DNA of 64,000 bases from Pediococcus acidilactici. Lineage in GTDB: Bacteria > Bacillota > Bacilli > Lactobacillales > Lactobacillaceae. Location of the stretch: positions 868,001-932,000 of the forward strand of contig CP103908.1 in assembly GCA_024970065.1 (NCBI GenBank), in the 5' to 3' direction. Positions 16,156-25,945 of this stretch are shown piece after piece (within the stretch, counting starts at the first letter, position 1; each line of letters opens with the position of its first letter). Under the pieces are notes generated by a model. That model had not been told where the DNA came from. It made no database searches and saw nothing but the letters and a program-made list of their open reading frames with translations. The position numbers and the translations under genes were made by a program.

Positions 16156-18576
16156 ATGACAAAAAAATTTGATGTCATCGTCAACGTACCGGCGCTGCAA
16201 ACGAATACGCCATTTACTTACCAAGCAGCCGCAGCAATTGAAAATGACATTAAAGTCGGCTCCCGCGTGATCGTTCCCTTTGGGCAAGCGGGACGGCCGG
16301 TTCAAGGGTTTGTGATTGGCGAAAACCAACAGGATTCTTCGATGGAATTAAAGAACATCATTTCGCTTCTTGAACCAGAACCGTTTTTGAACCAGGAGCT
16401 GATTGACTTATCCGCTTGGTTAGCCGACAAGACCTTTTCTTTTCGGGTAACTTGCTTAAATGCCATGTTACCTAACTTAGTGAAAATTAATACCAAACGT
16501 TTTGTGAAGGTCAATGATCAGCAAATCGATCCCCAAACGGTTGTTCAAGTACTGGGAGAGCAACAAGTGGTGGACTTGAAAGTCAACGAATTGGATTACG
16601 CCCAGCAACGGCAGTTAAACCAGTGGATTAAAGCAGGGGCGGTTACTTTAGAATACGCCACCGAAAATTCGGCTAAAAGAAAGATGATCAACTGGGTTTG
16701 GCCCGCGATTGATGCTGTGCAAATCGCACAAATTATGGATACCATCCGGCCTAATGCACGACAGCAACGAAAATTGTTGGAATTGATTCCAGAATTGGAT
16801 AAACAAGCTGGGTTGAGCCAAACATCCTTAATTAATGACCACCAAATTAGTCGTGGGACGGTTGATCACGCTGTTGAAAAGGGTTGGTTAAAGCGTAAGC
16901 TGGTAGAGCAGTATCGAGATCCGTTTGCGCAGAGCGATTTAAAAACGGATCAAGAACTTAATTTAAATGACGAACAGGCTCATGCTTTTGAAGTGATTTC
17001 AGCCGCAGTAAAAAATCATCGCGACAAGCCAATTTTACTAGAAGGGGTGACCGGTTCCGGTAAGACCGAGGTCTATTTGCAAAGCATTTCTCAGGTGCTT
17101 GAACAAGGAAAGACGGCGATTTTAATGGTTCCGGAAATCTCACTAACTCCCCTGATGGTTAACCGGGTGCGGGCGCGTTTCGGCGACCAAGTGGCGGTAT
17201 TACACAGTGCGCTTTCTGACGGAGAAAAATTTGATGAATGGCGTCGCATTATGCGTAACGAGGTCAAAGTCGTGGTGGGTGCACGTTCCGCAGTGTTTGC
17301 ACCCCTGCATAATCTTGGTATTATTATAATGGACGAGGAGCATTCTGAAACCTATAAGCAAACCGATGCCCCGCGTTATCATGCGCGGGACGTTGCCATT
17401 TATCGTGCGCAGAATGCCCATTGTCCAGTGATTTTGGGGAGCGCTACCCCAGCTTTGGAAAGTCGGGCTCGCGCTGAACGGGGCGTTTACGATTTTGTTC
17501 AGATTCAAAAACGTGCCAATCGACAAGCGTTGCCTGAAATTCGGGTGATTGACATGCGACGCCACCTAGGTGACGGGTACAATGAGAATTTTTCGGCACC
17601 CATGGTTAACGCGATTCAGGAACGATTATTAAAGCGCGAGCAAATGGTCTTAATGCTAAACCGACGGGGTTTTTCGTCATTTGTGATGTGTCGGGATTGT
17701 GGGTTCGTATTGAAATGTCCTAATTGCGACGTTTCGTTAACGATGCACTTAGACACCCACTCGATGCAGTGCCACTACTGTGGGCATGAAGAGCCAATTC
17801 CTCGAAAATGTCAAAACTGTGGTAGCGATAAAATTCGCTTCTTTGGTACGGGCACGCAAAAAGTGGAACAACAACTGCAACAAATTCTACCGCAGGCGCG
17901 GGTTTTACGAATGGACGTGGATACCACCCGCCGGAAGGGTGCTCATGAACGCTTGTTAGCCCGGTTTGGTAATCACGAAGCTGATATCCTCTTAGGAACT
18001 CAAATGATAGCAAAGGGGCTCGATTTTCCAGACGTTACCCTTGTGGGGGTCTTGAATGCGGATACTTCTTTGGAATTGCCCGATTTAAGGGCTAGTGAAC
18101 GCACTTTTCAGTTGCTGACCCAGGTAGCAGGCCGGGCTGGTCGAGCACAAAAGGCTGGCGAAGTGTTGATCCAAACTTTTAACCCGGATCATTACGCAAT
18201 TAAATTGGCACAGAAGCAAGACTACGAGGATTTTTTCCAAAAAGAAATGTACTTACGTCATCTAGGAAAATATCCACCCTATTATTTCACGGTACTAATC
18301 AACGTGGCGGCTCCCGAAGAAACTGGCGCCCAAAAAACTGCGTACGAAGTGTTAAATATGGTGCAACCCCAGTTGAGTCGCCAAGCAATCGTATTGGGTC
18401 CTACTCCTAAGTCGGTTTCTAAAATCAAGCAAAAATATTATTATCAGATTTTAATTAAGTACCAAAAGGAGCCGCGACTCCATGAGGCCTTGTTGAAGGT
18501 ACTAAATGAATCACAAGAAAAGTTTCGACATGGAATTCGGATTGCAATTGACGCGGATCCGCAAAACTTCATGTGA
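16156..18576 (+). CDS. priA: Primosomal protein N' (replication restart helicase PriA)
   Basis: PriA (806 residues) recognises stalled forks and reloads the replicative helicase. The N-terminal 3' DNA-binding domain, the helicase core with GVTGSGKTEVY, MDEEHSETYKQ and GSATPALESR, and the zinc module with eight Cys between about residues 516 and 556 (CRDCG, CPNC, CHYCG, CQNCG) are all seen, then IAKGLDFPDVTLVGVLNAD and QVAGRAGRA. It lies between coaBC and fmt, the standard Firmicutes order. Confidence 0.95.
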   Translation: MTKKFDVIVNVPALQTNTPFTYQAAAAIENDIKVGSRVIVPFGQAGRPVQGFVIGENQQDSSMELKNIISLLEPEPFLNQELIDLSAWLADKTFSFRVTCLNAMLPNLVKINTKRFVKVNDQQIDPQTVVQVLGEQQVVDLKVNELDYAQQRQLNQWIKAGAVTLEYATENSAKRKMINWVWPAIDAVQIAQIMDTIRPNARQQRKLLELIPELDKQAGLSQTSLINDHQISRGTVDHAVEKGWLKRKLVEQYRDPFAQSDLKTDQELNLNDEQAHAFEVISAAVKNHRDKPILLEGVTGSGKTEVYLQSISQVLEQGKTAILMVPEISLTPLMVNRVRARFGDQVAVLHSALSDGEKFDEWRRIMRNEVKVVVGARSAVFAPLHNLGIIIMDEEHSETYKQTDAPRYHARDVAIYRAQNAHCPVILGSATPALESRARAERGVYDFVQIQKRANRQALPEIRVIDMRRHLGDGYNENFSAPMVNAIQERLLKREQMVLMLNRRGFSSFVMCRDCGFVLKCPNCDVSLTMHLDTHSMQCHYCGHEEPIPRKCQNCGSDKIRFFGTGTQKVEQQLQQILPQARVLRMDVDTTRRKGAHERLLARFGNHEADILLGTQMIAKGLDFPDVTLVGVLNADTSLELPDLRASERTFQLLTQVAGRAGRAQKAGEVLIQTFNPDHYAIKLAQKQDYEDFFQKEMYLRHLGKYPPYYFTVLINVAAPEETGAQKTAYEVLNMVQPQLSRQAIVLGPTPKSVSKIKQKYYYQILIKYQKEPRLHEALLKVLNESQEKFRHGIRIAIDADPQNFM

Positions 18577-18597
18577 AAATAGAAAGTAGGTTTTTTA

Positions 18598-19563
18598 ATG
18601 AAGTCAATCATTTTTATGGGAACGCCCCAGTTTTCGGCACCCATTTTACAAAGTTTAATTGATCACCCAGATTATGACGTAGTGGGGGTAGTGACCCAGC
18701 CTGACCGTCGGGTTGGTAGAAAGCACGTCCTCACGCCTAGCCCAGTTAAACAAGTTGCGACCAAGCATGATATTAAGGTTTATCAACCAGAAAAGCTTAG
18801 CGGCAGTCCTGAAATGGAAGAACTAATTAATTTAAATGCGGATTTGATTGTAACGGCTGCTTTTGGCCAGTTTTTGCCAATGAAGTTGATCAACTCGGTG
18901 AAAATTGCGGCAATCAACGTGCACGCTTCGCTATTGCCTAAGTACCGGGGCGGCGCTCCCGTACATTATGCGATTATGAACGGGGATGCAGAAACCGGCG
19001 TTACCATTATTTATATGGTTAAGAAAATGGATGCTGGAGACATGCTAGCGCAAGCCAAAATGCCGATTACTGACCAAGATGACGTGGGGAGCATGTTTGA
19101 CAAGTTAAGTATTTTGGGTCGGGACACGCTATTGGATACTCTACCTAAGTTAATAAACGACGAAATCACGCCGGTAGCTCAAGACGAAACACAGGTCAGC
19201 TTTTCACCTAACATTGCTCCAGAACAAGAGGAAATTGACATTAATTTGCCAGCACGGCTGGTCGACGCTAAGGTTCGGGGCTTACGACCATTCCCGGTTG
19301 CTTACGTAATGATGGAAGGTCAGCGCACTAAGTTATGGAAGACGGCGGTCATGGACCAAAGTACGGATTTAGCTCCCGGACAAGTAGTAGAAAAGACCAA
19401 GCACCAACTGTTGGTAGCCACGGGTGATCACGGTGTAATTAGCATTTTAGAATTACAACCTGCTGGCAAACAAAAGATGACCATTACTGATTATTTAAAT
19501 GGGGTAGGTGACAACTTGCACCCCGGAAAGCAAATTATAGACAATGACGGAATTAAAGAGTAA
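18598..19563 (+). CDS. fmt: Methionyl-tRNA formyltransferase
   Basis: Fmt (321 residues) formylates initiator Met-tRNA using 10-formyl-THF, the cofactor that FolD in this window supplies. The catalytic INVHASLLPKYRGGAPVHYA is intact, with the Asn-His pair, and the Fmt C-terminal OB domain follows from about residue 205. The start ATG follows AGTAGG. It overlaps rsmB by 20 bases. Confidence 0.95.
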   Translation: MKSIIFMGTPQFSAPILQSLIDHPDYDVVGVVTQPDRRVGRKHVLTPSPVKQVATKHDIKVYQPEKLSGSPEMEELINLNADLIVTAAFGQFLPMKLINSVKIAAINVHASLLPKYRGGAPVHYAIMNGDAETGVTIIYMVKKMDAGDMLAQAKMPITDQDDVGSMFDKLSILGRDTLLDTLPKLINDEITPVAQDETQVSFSPNIAPEQEEIDINLPARLVDAKVRGLRPFPVAYVMMEGQRTKLWKTAVMDQSTDLAPGQVVEKTKHQLLVATGDHGVISILELQPAGKQKMTITDYLNGVGDNLHPGKQIIDNDGIKE

Positions 19564-20878
19564 TCCCCGCGATTTAGCGGTCAGCATTTTAGAAAGTATC
19601 GATGAAGGCGCCTATTCAAACCTAGAGTTGAATCAAGTAATTCAGGATGCCAGTTTGTCAGAAGTGGATAAGCATTTACTGACCGAATTGGTTTACGGCG
19701 TTTTACAGCACCGGTTAACCCTTGATTTTTATTTAGCAAAGTTCTTAAAGCGTCCGGAACAAACCCCCCGTTGGGTAATCAATTTACTACGGACCGCGGT
19801 TTTTCAAATGGAATTTTTGGATCGCGTACCGACCTTTGCAATTTTTAACGAAACCATCGAGATTGCTAAACGACGGGGCAGTGACGGTGTCCGTAAAATG
19901 GTGACCGGAGTTTTGCGGTCTTACCAACGGCAAGGTAAACCCAGTTTAGAAGGGATTACGGACCCCACCCAACGTTTGGCGACCGAATATAGCGTTGCTC
20001 CTTGGATTGTGGACCAATTAATGTACGAACTGGGCGAAGATAAGTGTCGTAAAGTGTTGGCAAGTATTAATCAGCCGGCCCACTTAAGCGTTCGGGTAAA
20101 CCCGGCGGAACAATCTGCCGCCAGCATTCGCCAAAAGCTAGCTGAAGAATACGCGGTTCAGCCTAGCTTAGTAGCGTCTGATGGTCTTCGATTAAAAAAC
20201 GGCCCTAGCTTAGCGCAGTCAACTAGTTTTCAAGCTGGGAACGTAATTGCTCAAGATGAATCAGCAATGCTCGTCGGAGAAACGATGCAGCTATCCGAAG
20301 GTCAACAAGTCCTCGATGCTTGTGCTGCTCCGGGAGGGAAGACAACCCAACTTGCGCAAAAAGTTGGACCGGATGGAAAAGTGGTGGCGTGGGATATTTA
20401 TGAATCCCGGACCCACTTAATCCAACAAAATGCCCAACGAATGCATTTGACAAATATCGTTACGGAAATACAAGATGCGACGGATTCTCGACCTGATTTA
20501 AAGGAGAAATTTGATCGCATCTTGGTGGATGCTCCGTGCTCAGGGATTGGATTGTTGCGGCGCAAACCCGAAACCCGGTACCTTAAAAGCAAAAAAGATA
20601 GCAGTGATTTGCACCGCGTTCAGTTAGAAATTTTGGATAACGTTGCCGACCTGCTTAAAGTGGGCGGAATTCTTACCTACAGTACTTGTACAATGTTACG
20701 GAAGGAAAACCAAATGACGGTCGCTGAATTTTTAGCGCGCCATCCAGAATTTAAACAATTAAAAACGCAGACTGATAAGAATATCAAAGCAGACCGCGCT
20801 GAACTAGACCTAAATATTTACCCGGATGATTTTGGGTCGGATGGTTTCTTCATTGCGAATATGAAAAAAGTGAAGTGA
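19544..20878 (+). CDS. rsmB: 16S rRNA (cytosine-967-C5)-methyltransferase RsmB
   Basis: RsmB/Sun (444 residues) has an N-terminal NusB-like domain (residues 1-145) and a methyltransferase domain with DACAAPGGKTTQLAQ for SAM, VDAPCSGIGLLRRKPE and the catalytic STCTMLRKEN. It overlaps the end of fmt, so coupling is likely, and is followed immediately by stp. Confidence 0.94.
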   Translation: MTELKSNPRDLAVSILESIDEGAYSNLELNQVIQDASLSEVDKHLLTELVYGVLQHRLTLDFYLAKFLKRPEQTPRWVINLLRTAVFQMEFLDRVPTFAIFNETIEIAKRRGSDGVRKMVTGVLRSYQRQGKPSLEGITDPTQRLATEYSVAPWIVDQLMYELGEDKCRKVLASINQPAHLSVRVNPAEQSAASIRQKLAEEYAVQPSLVASDGLRLKNGPSLAQSTSFQAGNVIAQDESAMLVGETMQLSEGQQVLDACAAPGGKTTQLAQKVGPDGKVVAWDIYESRTHLIQQNAQRMHLTNIVTEIQDATDSRPDLKEKFDRILVDAPCSGIGLLRRKPETRYLKSKKDSSDLHRVQLEILDNVADLLKVGGILTYSTCTMLRKENQMTVAEFLARHPEFKQLKTQTDKNIKADRAELDLNIYPDDFGSDGFFIANMKKVK

Positions 20879-20887
20879 TTGATAGAT

Positions 20888-21631
20888 ATGAAATACGCGT
20901 ACCTATCGGACAAGGGGAAAGTCCGCAAAACAAATCAAGATTACGTAGGAATTTTTAAAAGTGATTCAGAATCAATTTTGACGATCGTAGCTGACGGAGT
21001 TGGCGGCAACCGGGGTGGCGACATTGCTTCGGAGATGGCGGTTTCGCACATTGGTTATTTGTTTGAAACTTCGGATATTAACACCGTCGAAGATGCCAAG
21101 AACTGGTTAACCCACCAATTAGCCATTGAAAACCGTAAGATTTTACAAGCTTCTAAGCATTATAAAAACTTAACCGGGATGGGAACCACAATTGTTTTAG
21201 CGCTATTTATTAATGACCAGGTGGTGGTCGCTAACCTGGGGGATAGTCGTTGTTACATATATAACCGGCAAGCGGGGCTGCGACAGCTATCTACAGACCA
21301 TTCGTTGGTAAACGAATTGCTTAAAACCGGGCGAATCACCCCCGAAGAGGCCCGCAACCACCCGCAAAAAAATGTGATCACTAAAACCTTAGGGATTTCT
21401 GAACAGGCCGAAGCAGAAATTAAGGTATTTAACATTGCCAATGGTGATATTTTACTGCTTTGTACGGATGGATTGACTAACCTAGTACGGAATGACGTTA
21501 TCCAAAAAGTACTTGGAAATCAGCAAAGTTTAGAAGAAAAAACCCGTAAATTAGTTGGTTTAGCTAACCAAGCCGGCGGATTTGATAACGTAACGGTATT
21601 GATTGTTGAAACAGAAATGGGGGCGAGCTAA
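20888..21631 (+). CDS. stp: PP2C-type Ser/Thr phosphatase
   Basis: The 247-residue PPM phosphatase removes phosphate from proteins phosphorylated by the neighbouring PknB. Metal-binding motifs seen are SDKGKVRKTNQDY, VADGVGGNRGGD, GTTIVLA, VANLGDSRCYI, LSTDHSLVNE and the final DNVTVLIV. The start is uncertain: a TTG at 20879 touches the rsmB stop and the ATG at 20888 begins MKYAYLSD, which fits the family better. Its stop overlaps the pknB ATG by one base. Confidence 0.93.
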   Translation: MKYAYLSDKGKVRKTNQDYVGIFKSDSESILTIVADGVGGNRGGDIASEMAVSHIGYLFETSDINTVEDAKNWLTHQLAIENRKILQASKHYKNLTGMGTTIVLALFINDQVVVANLGDSRCYIYNRQAGLRQLSTDHSLVNELLKTGRITPEEARNHPQKNVITKTLGISEQAEAEIKVFNIANGDILLLCTDGLTNLVRNDVIQKVLGNQQSLEEKTRKLVGLANQAGGFDNVTVLIVETEMGAS

Positions 21632-23154
21632 TGACCCCAAACCAAACGTTAAACGGACGTTATAAAATTATCCGTCCCGTTGGAGAAGGTGGGATGGCTA
21701 GTGTTTATTTAGCGCACGACTTGATCTTGGATCGTGACGTTGCGGTTAAACTAGTCCGTTTCGACATGCAGGATGACGCTTCGGCAGTCCGCCGCTTTCA
21801 ACGGGAGGCCTTATCAGCTACGGAATTGGTACACCCAAACATCGTCAGTGTTTATGACATTGGCGAAGAACACGGGATGAACTACCTCGTGATGGAATAC
21901 GTAGAGGGTAAGGATTTAAAACGTTATATCAAGGACGAATTTCCCATTCCACTTCCACAAGTGGTCAACTTAATGGGTCAAGTTTTGTGTGGGGTTCAAG
22001 TGGCACACCGCCATGGAATTATTCATCGCGATTTAAAGCCGCAAAACGTGTTAATCGATAAGCATGGGAACGCTAAAATTACTGATTTTGGAATTGCAAT
22101 CGCAAATCAGCAGAGTAGTTTTACGCGAACCAATACGGTGATTGGCTCAGTACAGTACCTTTCACCAGAACAGGTGCGCGGACACGTAGCAACCCAACAA
22201 TCGGACATTTATTCGCTTGGAATCATCCTTTTTGAAATGTTAACCGGAAAGGTTCCCTTTGAAGGAGAAACCGCGGTCTCGATTGCCATTAAACATTACC
22301 AAGATCAATTACCGCTAGTTACGGATTTTAACCACCAAATTCCGCAGGCATTGGAAAACGTGGTTCTTAAGGCGACCGCGAAAAATCCCACGGATCGCTA
22401 TAAAAACGTGGCGGAAATGGCCGCGGACTTGAAAACGACCCTGAGCCCCCAACGAGCACAGGAAAGTAAATTTGTGGAGGAGTCCTTAACCGAGCACACG
22501 ATTGTTTTAGACCAAAAGGCGATTAACCACCAGTTATCCGATCCCGATGGCGAGCAAACGCGCTCCATTAGGATGCAAGTTAATGAAAAACTTAAATCAA
22601 TCAAGAAGGATCGCCAACCGGAAGAAAAACAGGGTGAAATGCACCGGCCTAAACACCGGCATCCGCTACGCCGGAGGGCGGCGTTTATGGCTTTTGCAAT
22701 CCTAGCCTTTATTTTAGGAATTTTGATTGCTTTCAAATTAAGCAGTCCCCAGATGGTTAAAGTCCCTAATTTACATGGGTTAACCCAAAATCAAGCTACC
22801 ACTAAGCTATCTAAGGAAAATCTCGGCGTAGGCAAAATAACTAAGGTAGCTGATGATAAAACCAGTTATAATAAGGTGGTTAAGACCTTACCTGCGAGCG
22901 GAAAAGCCGTTCAGGAGGGTATTAAGGTTAACGTGGTGATTAGTAAGGGACCAAACAGCTTTGACGTTGATAATTACGTGGGGAGTGATTACCCAAGTAC
23001 GAAACGTCAACTAGAGGCTAAGGGATTCACCATTAAGAAAAAAGAGGTCGTTACCAATCGTTTTGACAACAACCGGATTATTTCGCAAGATGTGGTTGCT
23101 GGTCAGGTGGTTGTCCCGCGCCTGACGACGATTACGTTTACGATCGCCAAATAG
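21631..23154 (+). CDS. pknB: Ser/Thr protein kinase with PASTA domains
   Basis: The 507-residue membrane kinase controls cell-wall synthesis and division in Firmicutes. The N-terminal kinase domain has GEGGMASVYLA, the catalytic HRDLKPQNVLI, TDFGIA and the activation segment to SPEQ. A charged juxtamembrane region leads to one membrane segment around residues 350-370 (AFMAFAILAFILGILIAFKL), then two extracellular PASTA repeats. Many relatives have three or more PASTA repeats, so this one is on the short side. It overlaps stp by one base. Confidence 0.94.
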   Translation: MTPNQTLNGRYKIIRPVGEGGMASVYLAHDLILDRDVAVKLVRFDMQDDASAVRRFQREALSATELVHPNIVSVYDIGEEHGMNYLVMEYVEGKDLKRYIKDEFPIPLPQVVNLMGQVLCGVQVAHRHGIIHRDLKPQNVLIDKHGNAKITDFGIAIANQQSSFTRTNTVIGSVQYLSPEQVRGHVATQQSDIYSLGIILFEMLTGKVPFEGETAVSIAIKHYQDQLPLVTDFNHQIPQALENVVLKATAKNPTDRYKNVAEMAADLKTTLSPQRAQESKFVEESLTEHTIVLDQKAINHQLSDPDGEQTRSIRMQVNEKLKSIKKDRQPEEKQGEMHRPKHRHPLRRRAAFMAFAILAFILGILIAFKLSSPQMVKVPNLHGLTQNQATTKLSKENLGVGKITKVADDKTSYNKVVKTLPASGKAVQEGIKVNVVISKGPNSFDVDNYVGSDYPSTKRQLEAKGFTIKKKEVVTNRFDNNRIISQDVVAGQVVVPRLTTITFTIAK

Positions 23155-23166
23155 ATGGAGAAATGC

Positions 23167-24096
23167 ATGCATACTGGACAAATTATACAATTGTTAGCGG
23201 GTTTTTATGACGTTTTAACTGAGCAACACGAGGTGATTCGCACCCGGGCACGGGGGAATTTCCGAAACCGGCAAACCAAGCCATTGGTGGGAGATGTGGT
23301 CGATTTCAAAGAAAGTGATGGACAAACCGGCTACATCACTAGCATTCACCCCCGGAAAAATGAATTGGTGCGACCGCCGTTAGCTAACATTGACCAAGCG
23401 GTGGTGGTGACGGCGGCTACCCAGCCAGATTTTTCAGCTAATTTACTTGATCGACAATTAGTTGCGTTGGCTGAAAAACAAATCGACGCCGTTATCTACT
23501 TTTCAAAAACGGATTTGCTAGATAAGGCGGCTTATCAGGAATTAAAACAGATTGCTGATTATTACCAGAAAATTGGTTATCAAGTGATTTTCCCAGCCAC
23601 TTCGAAGGGCGACGAAGATGTTTTCCAATTACGGAAGCGTTTTGCCGACCGGTTGACCATTTTTATGGGACAAACCGGAGCTGGAAAGTCCACGTTGTTA
23701 AATCGAATTGATCCTAATTTAAATATTCAAACTGGGGAAGTTTCTCAGGCGCTAAATCGGGGAAAGCACACCACCCGGAAGGTTTCGTTAATGGATATTG
23801 ACGGTGGGTTGGTTGCCGACACACCAGGATTTTCTTCTTACGCAGTTTTTGAAATGGCAGATACGGAACTGAAAGAGTGTTTTCTTGAAATAAAGAAAAT
23901 TGGGCAAAATTGTCGCTTTCGGGAGTGTTTGCACCTTAACGAACCTGGATGCGCCGTTAAAGCAGCCGTTGATCGCGGTGAGATTTTAGCGAGTCGTTAC
24001 GCTAATTATGAACAATTTATTGGACTGATTCGGTCCCAAAAACCGGACTATAAACGCAAAGGGTACCAGAAAAAAGATCGGAGGAAGAAGAAATGA
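23167..24096 (+). CDS. rsgA: Ribosome small-subunit GTPase RsgA
   Basis: RsgA/CpgA (309 residues) is a circularly permuted GTPase that checks maturation of the 30S subunit. The order is OB domain (1-70), G4 SKTDLLD, P-loop GQTGAGKSTLLN, G3 DTPGFSSY, then a zinc knuckle with Cys-His-Cys in CRFRECLHLNEPGC. The ATG at 23167 is chosen because a GGAG site lies just upstream; the ATG at 23155 directly abuts the pknB stop. It overlaps rpe by four bases. Confidence 0.93.
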   Translation: MHTGQIIQLLAGFYDVLTEQHEVIRTRARGNFRNRQTKPLVGDVVDFKESDGQTGYITSIHPRKNELVRPPLANIDQAVVVTAATQPDFSANLLDRQLVALAEKQIDAVIYFSKTDLLDKAAYQELKQIADYYQKIGYQVIFPATSKGDEDVFQLRKRFADRLTIFMGQTGAGKSTLLNRIDPNLNIQTGEVSQALNRGKHTTRKVSLMDIDGGLVADTPGFSSYAVFEMADTELKECFLEIKKIGQNCRFRECLHLNEPGCAVKAAVDRGEILASRYANYEQFIGLIRSQKPDYKRKGYQKKDRRKKK

Positions 24097-24740
24097 TTAA
24101 AGTAGCACCATCAATTTTAAGTGCTGATCCAGCCAATTTAATGAAAGATGTTAACCAAGTGCAGGGAGCGGACTATTTACACGTCGACGTAATGGACGGT
24201 AGCTTTGTACCTAACTTAAGTTTTGGTTTAAATACCGTTAAAGGTTTGGCAAAGGATTGTGACATTAAGTTAGACGTCCATCTCATGATCCAAAATCCAG
24301 AAAATTATGTTGAACAATTTGCCCAAGCAGGGGCCAGCATTATCGGGGTACACGTTGAAAGCACGCAACACATTGCTCGGGCAATCCAATTAATCAAGCA
24401 AGCGGGAGCCCAAGCTGAAGTAGTGGTAAATCCAGGAACGCCACTAACTGAATTAGAAGAACTTTTACCAGAAGTCGACCAAGTGTTAATCATGTCGGTT
24501 AACCCCGGGTTTGGTGGGCAAAAGTTCTTGGAAAGTTCGATTAGTAAAGTTAAACGTTTGTCTGCGCTACGCCAAGCCCGTGGTTTAGAATTTGACATTG
24601 AAATCGATGGCGGCATTAGCGACCAAAACGTTAAGCAAGTCTACGATGCAGGAGTAGACGTGGCAGTTGCAGGATCTTACATCTTTAACGCGGCTGATTA
24701 CACTAAACAAGTACAAACCTTAAAGGACCTTACTAAATAA
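24093..24740 (+). CDS. rpe: Ribulose-phosphate 3-epimerase
   Basis: Rpe (215 residues) is a TIM barrel converting D-ribulose 5-phosphate to D-xylulose 5-phosphate, a substrate of phosphoketolase or transketolase. Motifs seen: APSILSADPANL, HVDVMDGSFVPN, DVHLMI, SVNPGFGGQKF and DGGIS. The start overlaps rsgA (ATGA) and the stop overlaps thiN by one base, so three genes are coupled. Confidence 0.95.
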   Translation: MIKVAPSILSADPANLMKDVNQVQGADYLHVDVMDGSFVPNLSFGLNTVKGLAKDCDIKLDVHLMIQNPENYVEQFAQAGASIIGVHVESTQHIARAIQLIKQAGAQAEVVVNPGTPLTELEELLPEVDQVLIMSVNPGFGGQKFLESSISKVKRLSALRQARGLEFDIEIDGGISDQNVKQVYDAGVDVAVAGSYIFNAADYTKQVQTLKDLTK

Positions 24741-25381
24741 TGAAAACATTTAACCTATTAGTCGGTGGTGATCCGGCAAATTTACCAGATGATTGGCAAA
24801 ACTTAGATGGTGAATGGGTTGGCGTAGACCGAGGAGCGTTGCGCTTATTAAATGAACGACTGAAGGGCGGCCTTGCAATCGGTGATTTTGATTCGGTGAG
24901 CAAAACGGAGTTTACTGAAATTGAAGCGTGGTTTGATAAGGTGATTAAGCTAAATCCGATTAAGGATGATACGGATACTGAAGCGGCTTTGGCCGAAGTG
25001 TTGAAAATCGATGAGCATGCGCAAGTCCGTATTTTAGGAGTGAGCGGCGGTCGGATCGACCACTTGCTAGCCAACGTATTAATGGTGCTAGAAGCTCGTT
25101 TCCGGCGCTTTGCGGAACAAATTACGCTGGTTGACCGGCAGAATTTGATTACCTTTTTTAATTCGGGTAAGCACACAATTCAAAAGCAGCCTGGTTTTAA
25201 GTACTTATCGTTCATTCCGTTGACGTCCATCGACGCGCTTACTCTTGATGACGAAAAGTACCAGTTGCATAACCACATGGTGCCAAATGCGCGTGCTTAC
25301 GTAAGCAACGAGTTTATGGGCAGCGCGGCCACGGTCTACTTAAGCAACGGCTTAATTGCGGTTATTCAAAGTAAGGATTAG
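24740..25381 (+). CDS. thiN: Thiamine pyrophosphokinase
   Basis: ThiN (213 residues) transfers diphosphate from ATP to thiamine. The catalytic domain has VGVDRGALRLL, GDFDSVSK and DDTDTEAAL; the C-terminal thiamine-binding beta domain ends in GFMG-like EFMGSAATV and LIAVI. Last gene of the stp-pknB-rsgA-rpe-thiN run, closed by the bidirectional terminator at 25391. Confidence 0.93.
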   Translation: MKTFNLLVGGDPANLPDDWQNLDGEWVGVDRGALRLLNERLKGGLAIGDFDSVSKTEFTEIEAWFDKVIKLNPIKDDTDTEAALAEVLKIDEHAQVRILGVSGGRIDHLLANVLMVLEARFRRFAEQITLVDRQNLITFFNSGKHTIQKQPGFKYLSFIPLTSIDALTLDDEKYQLHNHMVPNARAYVSNEFMGSAATVYLSNGLIAVIQSKD

Positions 25382-25390
25382 TTGAAATAA

Positions 25391-25440
25391 AAAAATGCTC
25401 TTAACTGCTAGATGTTATCTAACGGTTAAGAGCATTTTTT
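25391..25440. terminator. Bidirectional terminator between thiN and rpmB
   Basis: A 15-base arm (25391-25405) pairs perfectly with 25424-25438. An A run on one side and a T run on the other let it serve both converging genes. Confidence 0.9.
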
Positions 25441-25463
25441 GTTTTAAGCTTTTAAGTGCTTGG

Positions 25464-25649
25464 TTATACACGAGTTACTTTACCTGATTTTAGAGCTCGA
25501 GCAGAAACCCAAACGCGTTTAGGCTTACCATCAACTAAGATGCGAACCTTTTGTAAATTTGGCTTCCAGCTTCGGCGGCTGTGGTTCAAAGCGTGTGAGC
25601 GAGTATTTCCAAAACTTGTGCGCTTACCGGTGACAAAATCTTTTGCCAT
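25464..25649 (-). CDS. rpmB: 50S ribosomal protein L28
   Basis: L28 (61 residues) is recognised by [15 protein letters not shown], then [15 protein letters not shown] and the C-terminal [14 protein letters not shown]. The ATG at 25649 follows an AAGGAGGG site on the reverse strand; the longer frame to 25670 would run through that site. It is the only reverse-strand gene in this part, convergent with thiN and divergent from yloU, the usual arrangement in Firmicutes. This form lacks the zinc-binding cysteines. Confidence 0.95.
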   Translation of the reverse strand: MAKDFVTGKRTSFGNTRSHALNHSRRSWKPNLQKVRILVDGKPKRVWVSARALKSGKVTRV

Positions 25650-25816
25650 GTTGAAACCCTCCTTTGTCACTTCTATATCTCAATAGAATCTATTTCAATT
25701 ACCATAACAATTTATCACATTGCCTGGTATATTGCAATAGGAAACTTTCAAGTAATTATCCTTGACAGATATTTAGGCGTGACGAAATAAAAGTGGCTGT
25801 CACTCCCATTTAGGAA

Positions 25817-25845
25817 TTGGCATACGTGAAAATTCCCAGTATAAT
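25817..25845 (+). promoter_or_regulatory. Promoter of yloU-fakA
   Basis: TTGGCA at 25817-25822 and TATAAT at 25840-25845 are 17 bases apart. The predicted start site falls in a perfect palindrome, AATTGACGTCAATT at 25849-25862. A weaker promoter (TTGTAT, 17 bases, TATGGT) may lie at about 25876. Confidence 0.65.
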
Positions 25846-25945
25846 AACAATTGACGTCAATTTATGGGGCAGGTTCTTGTATTTAGCGTCTAGATAAGAT
25901 ATGGTAAAATATCGTTGGTATAGATGATACTAAGGAGGCAGGAAA

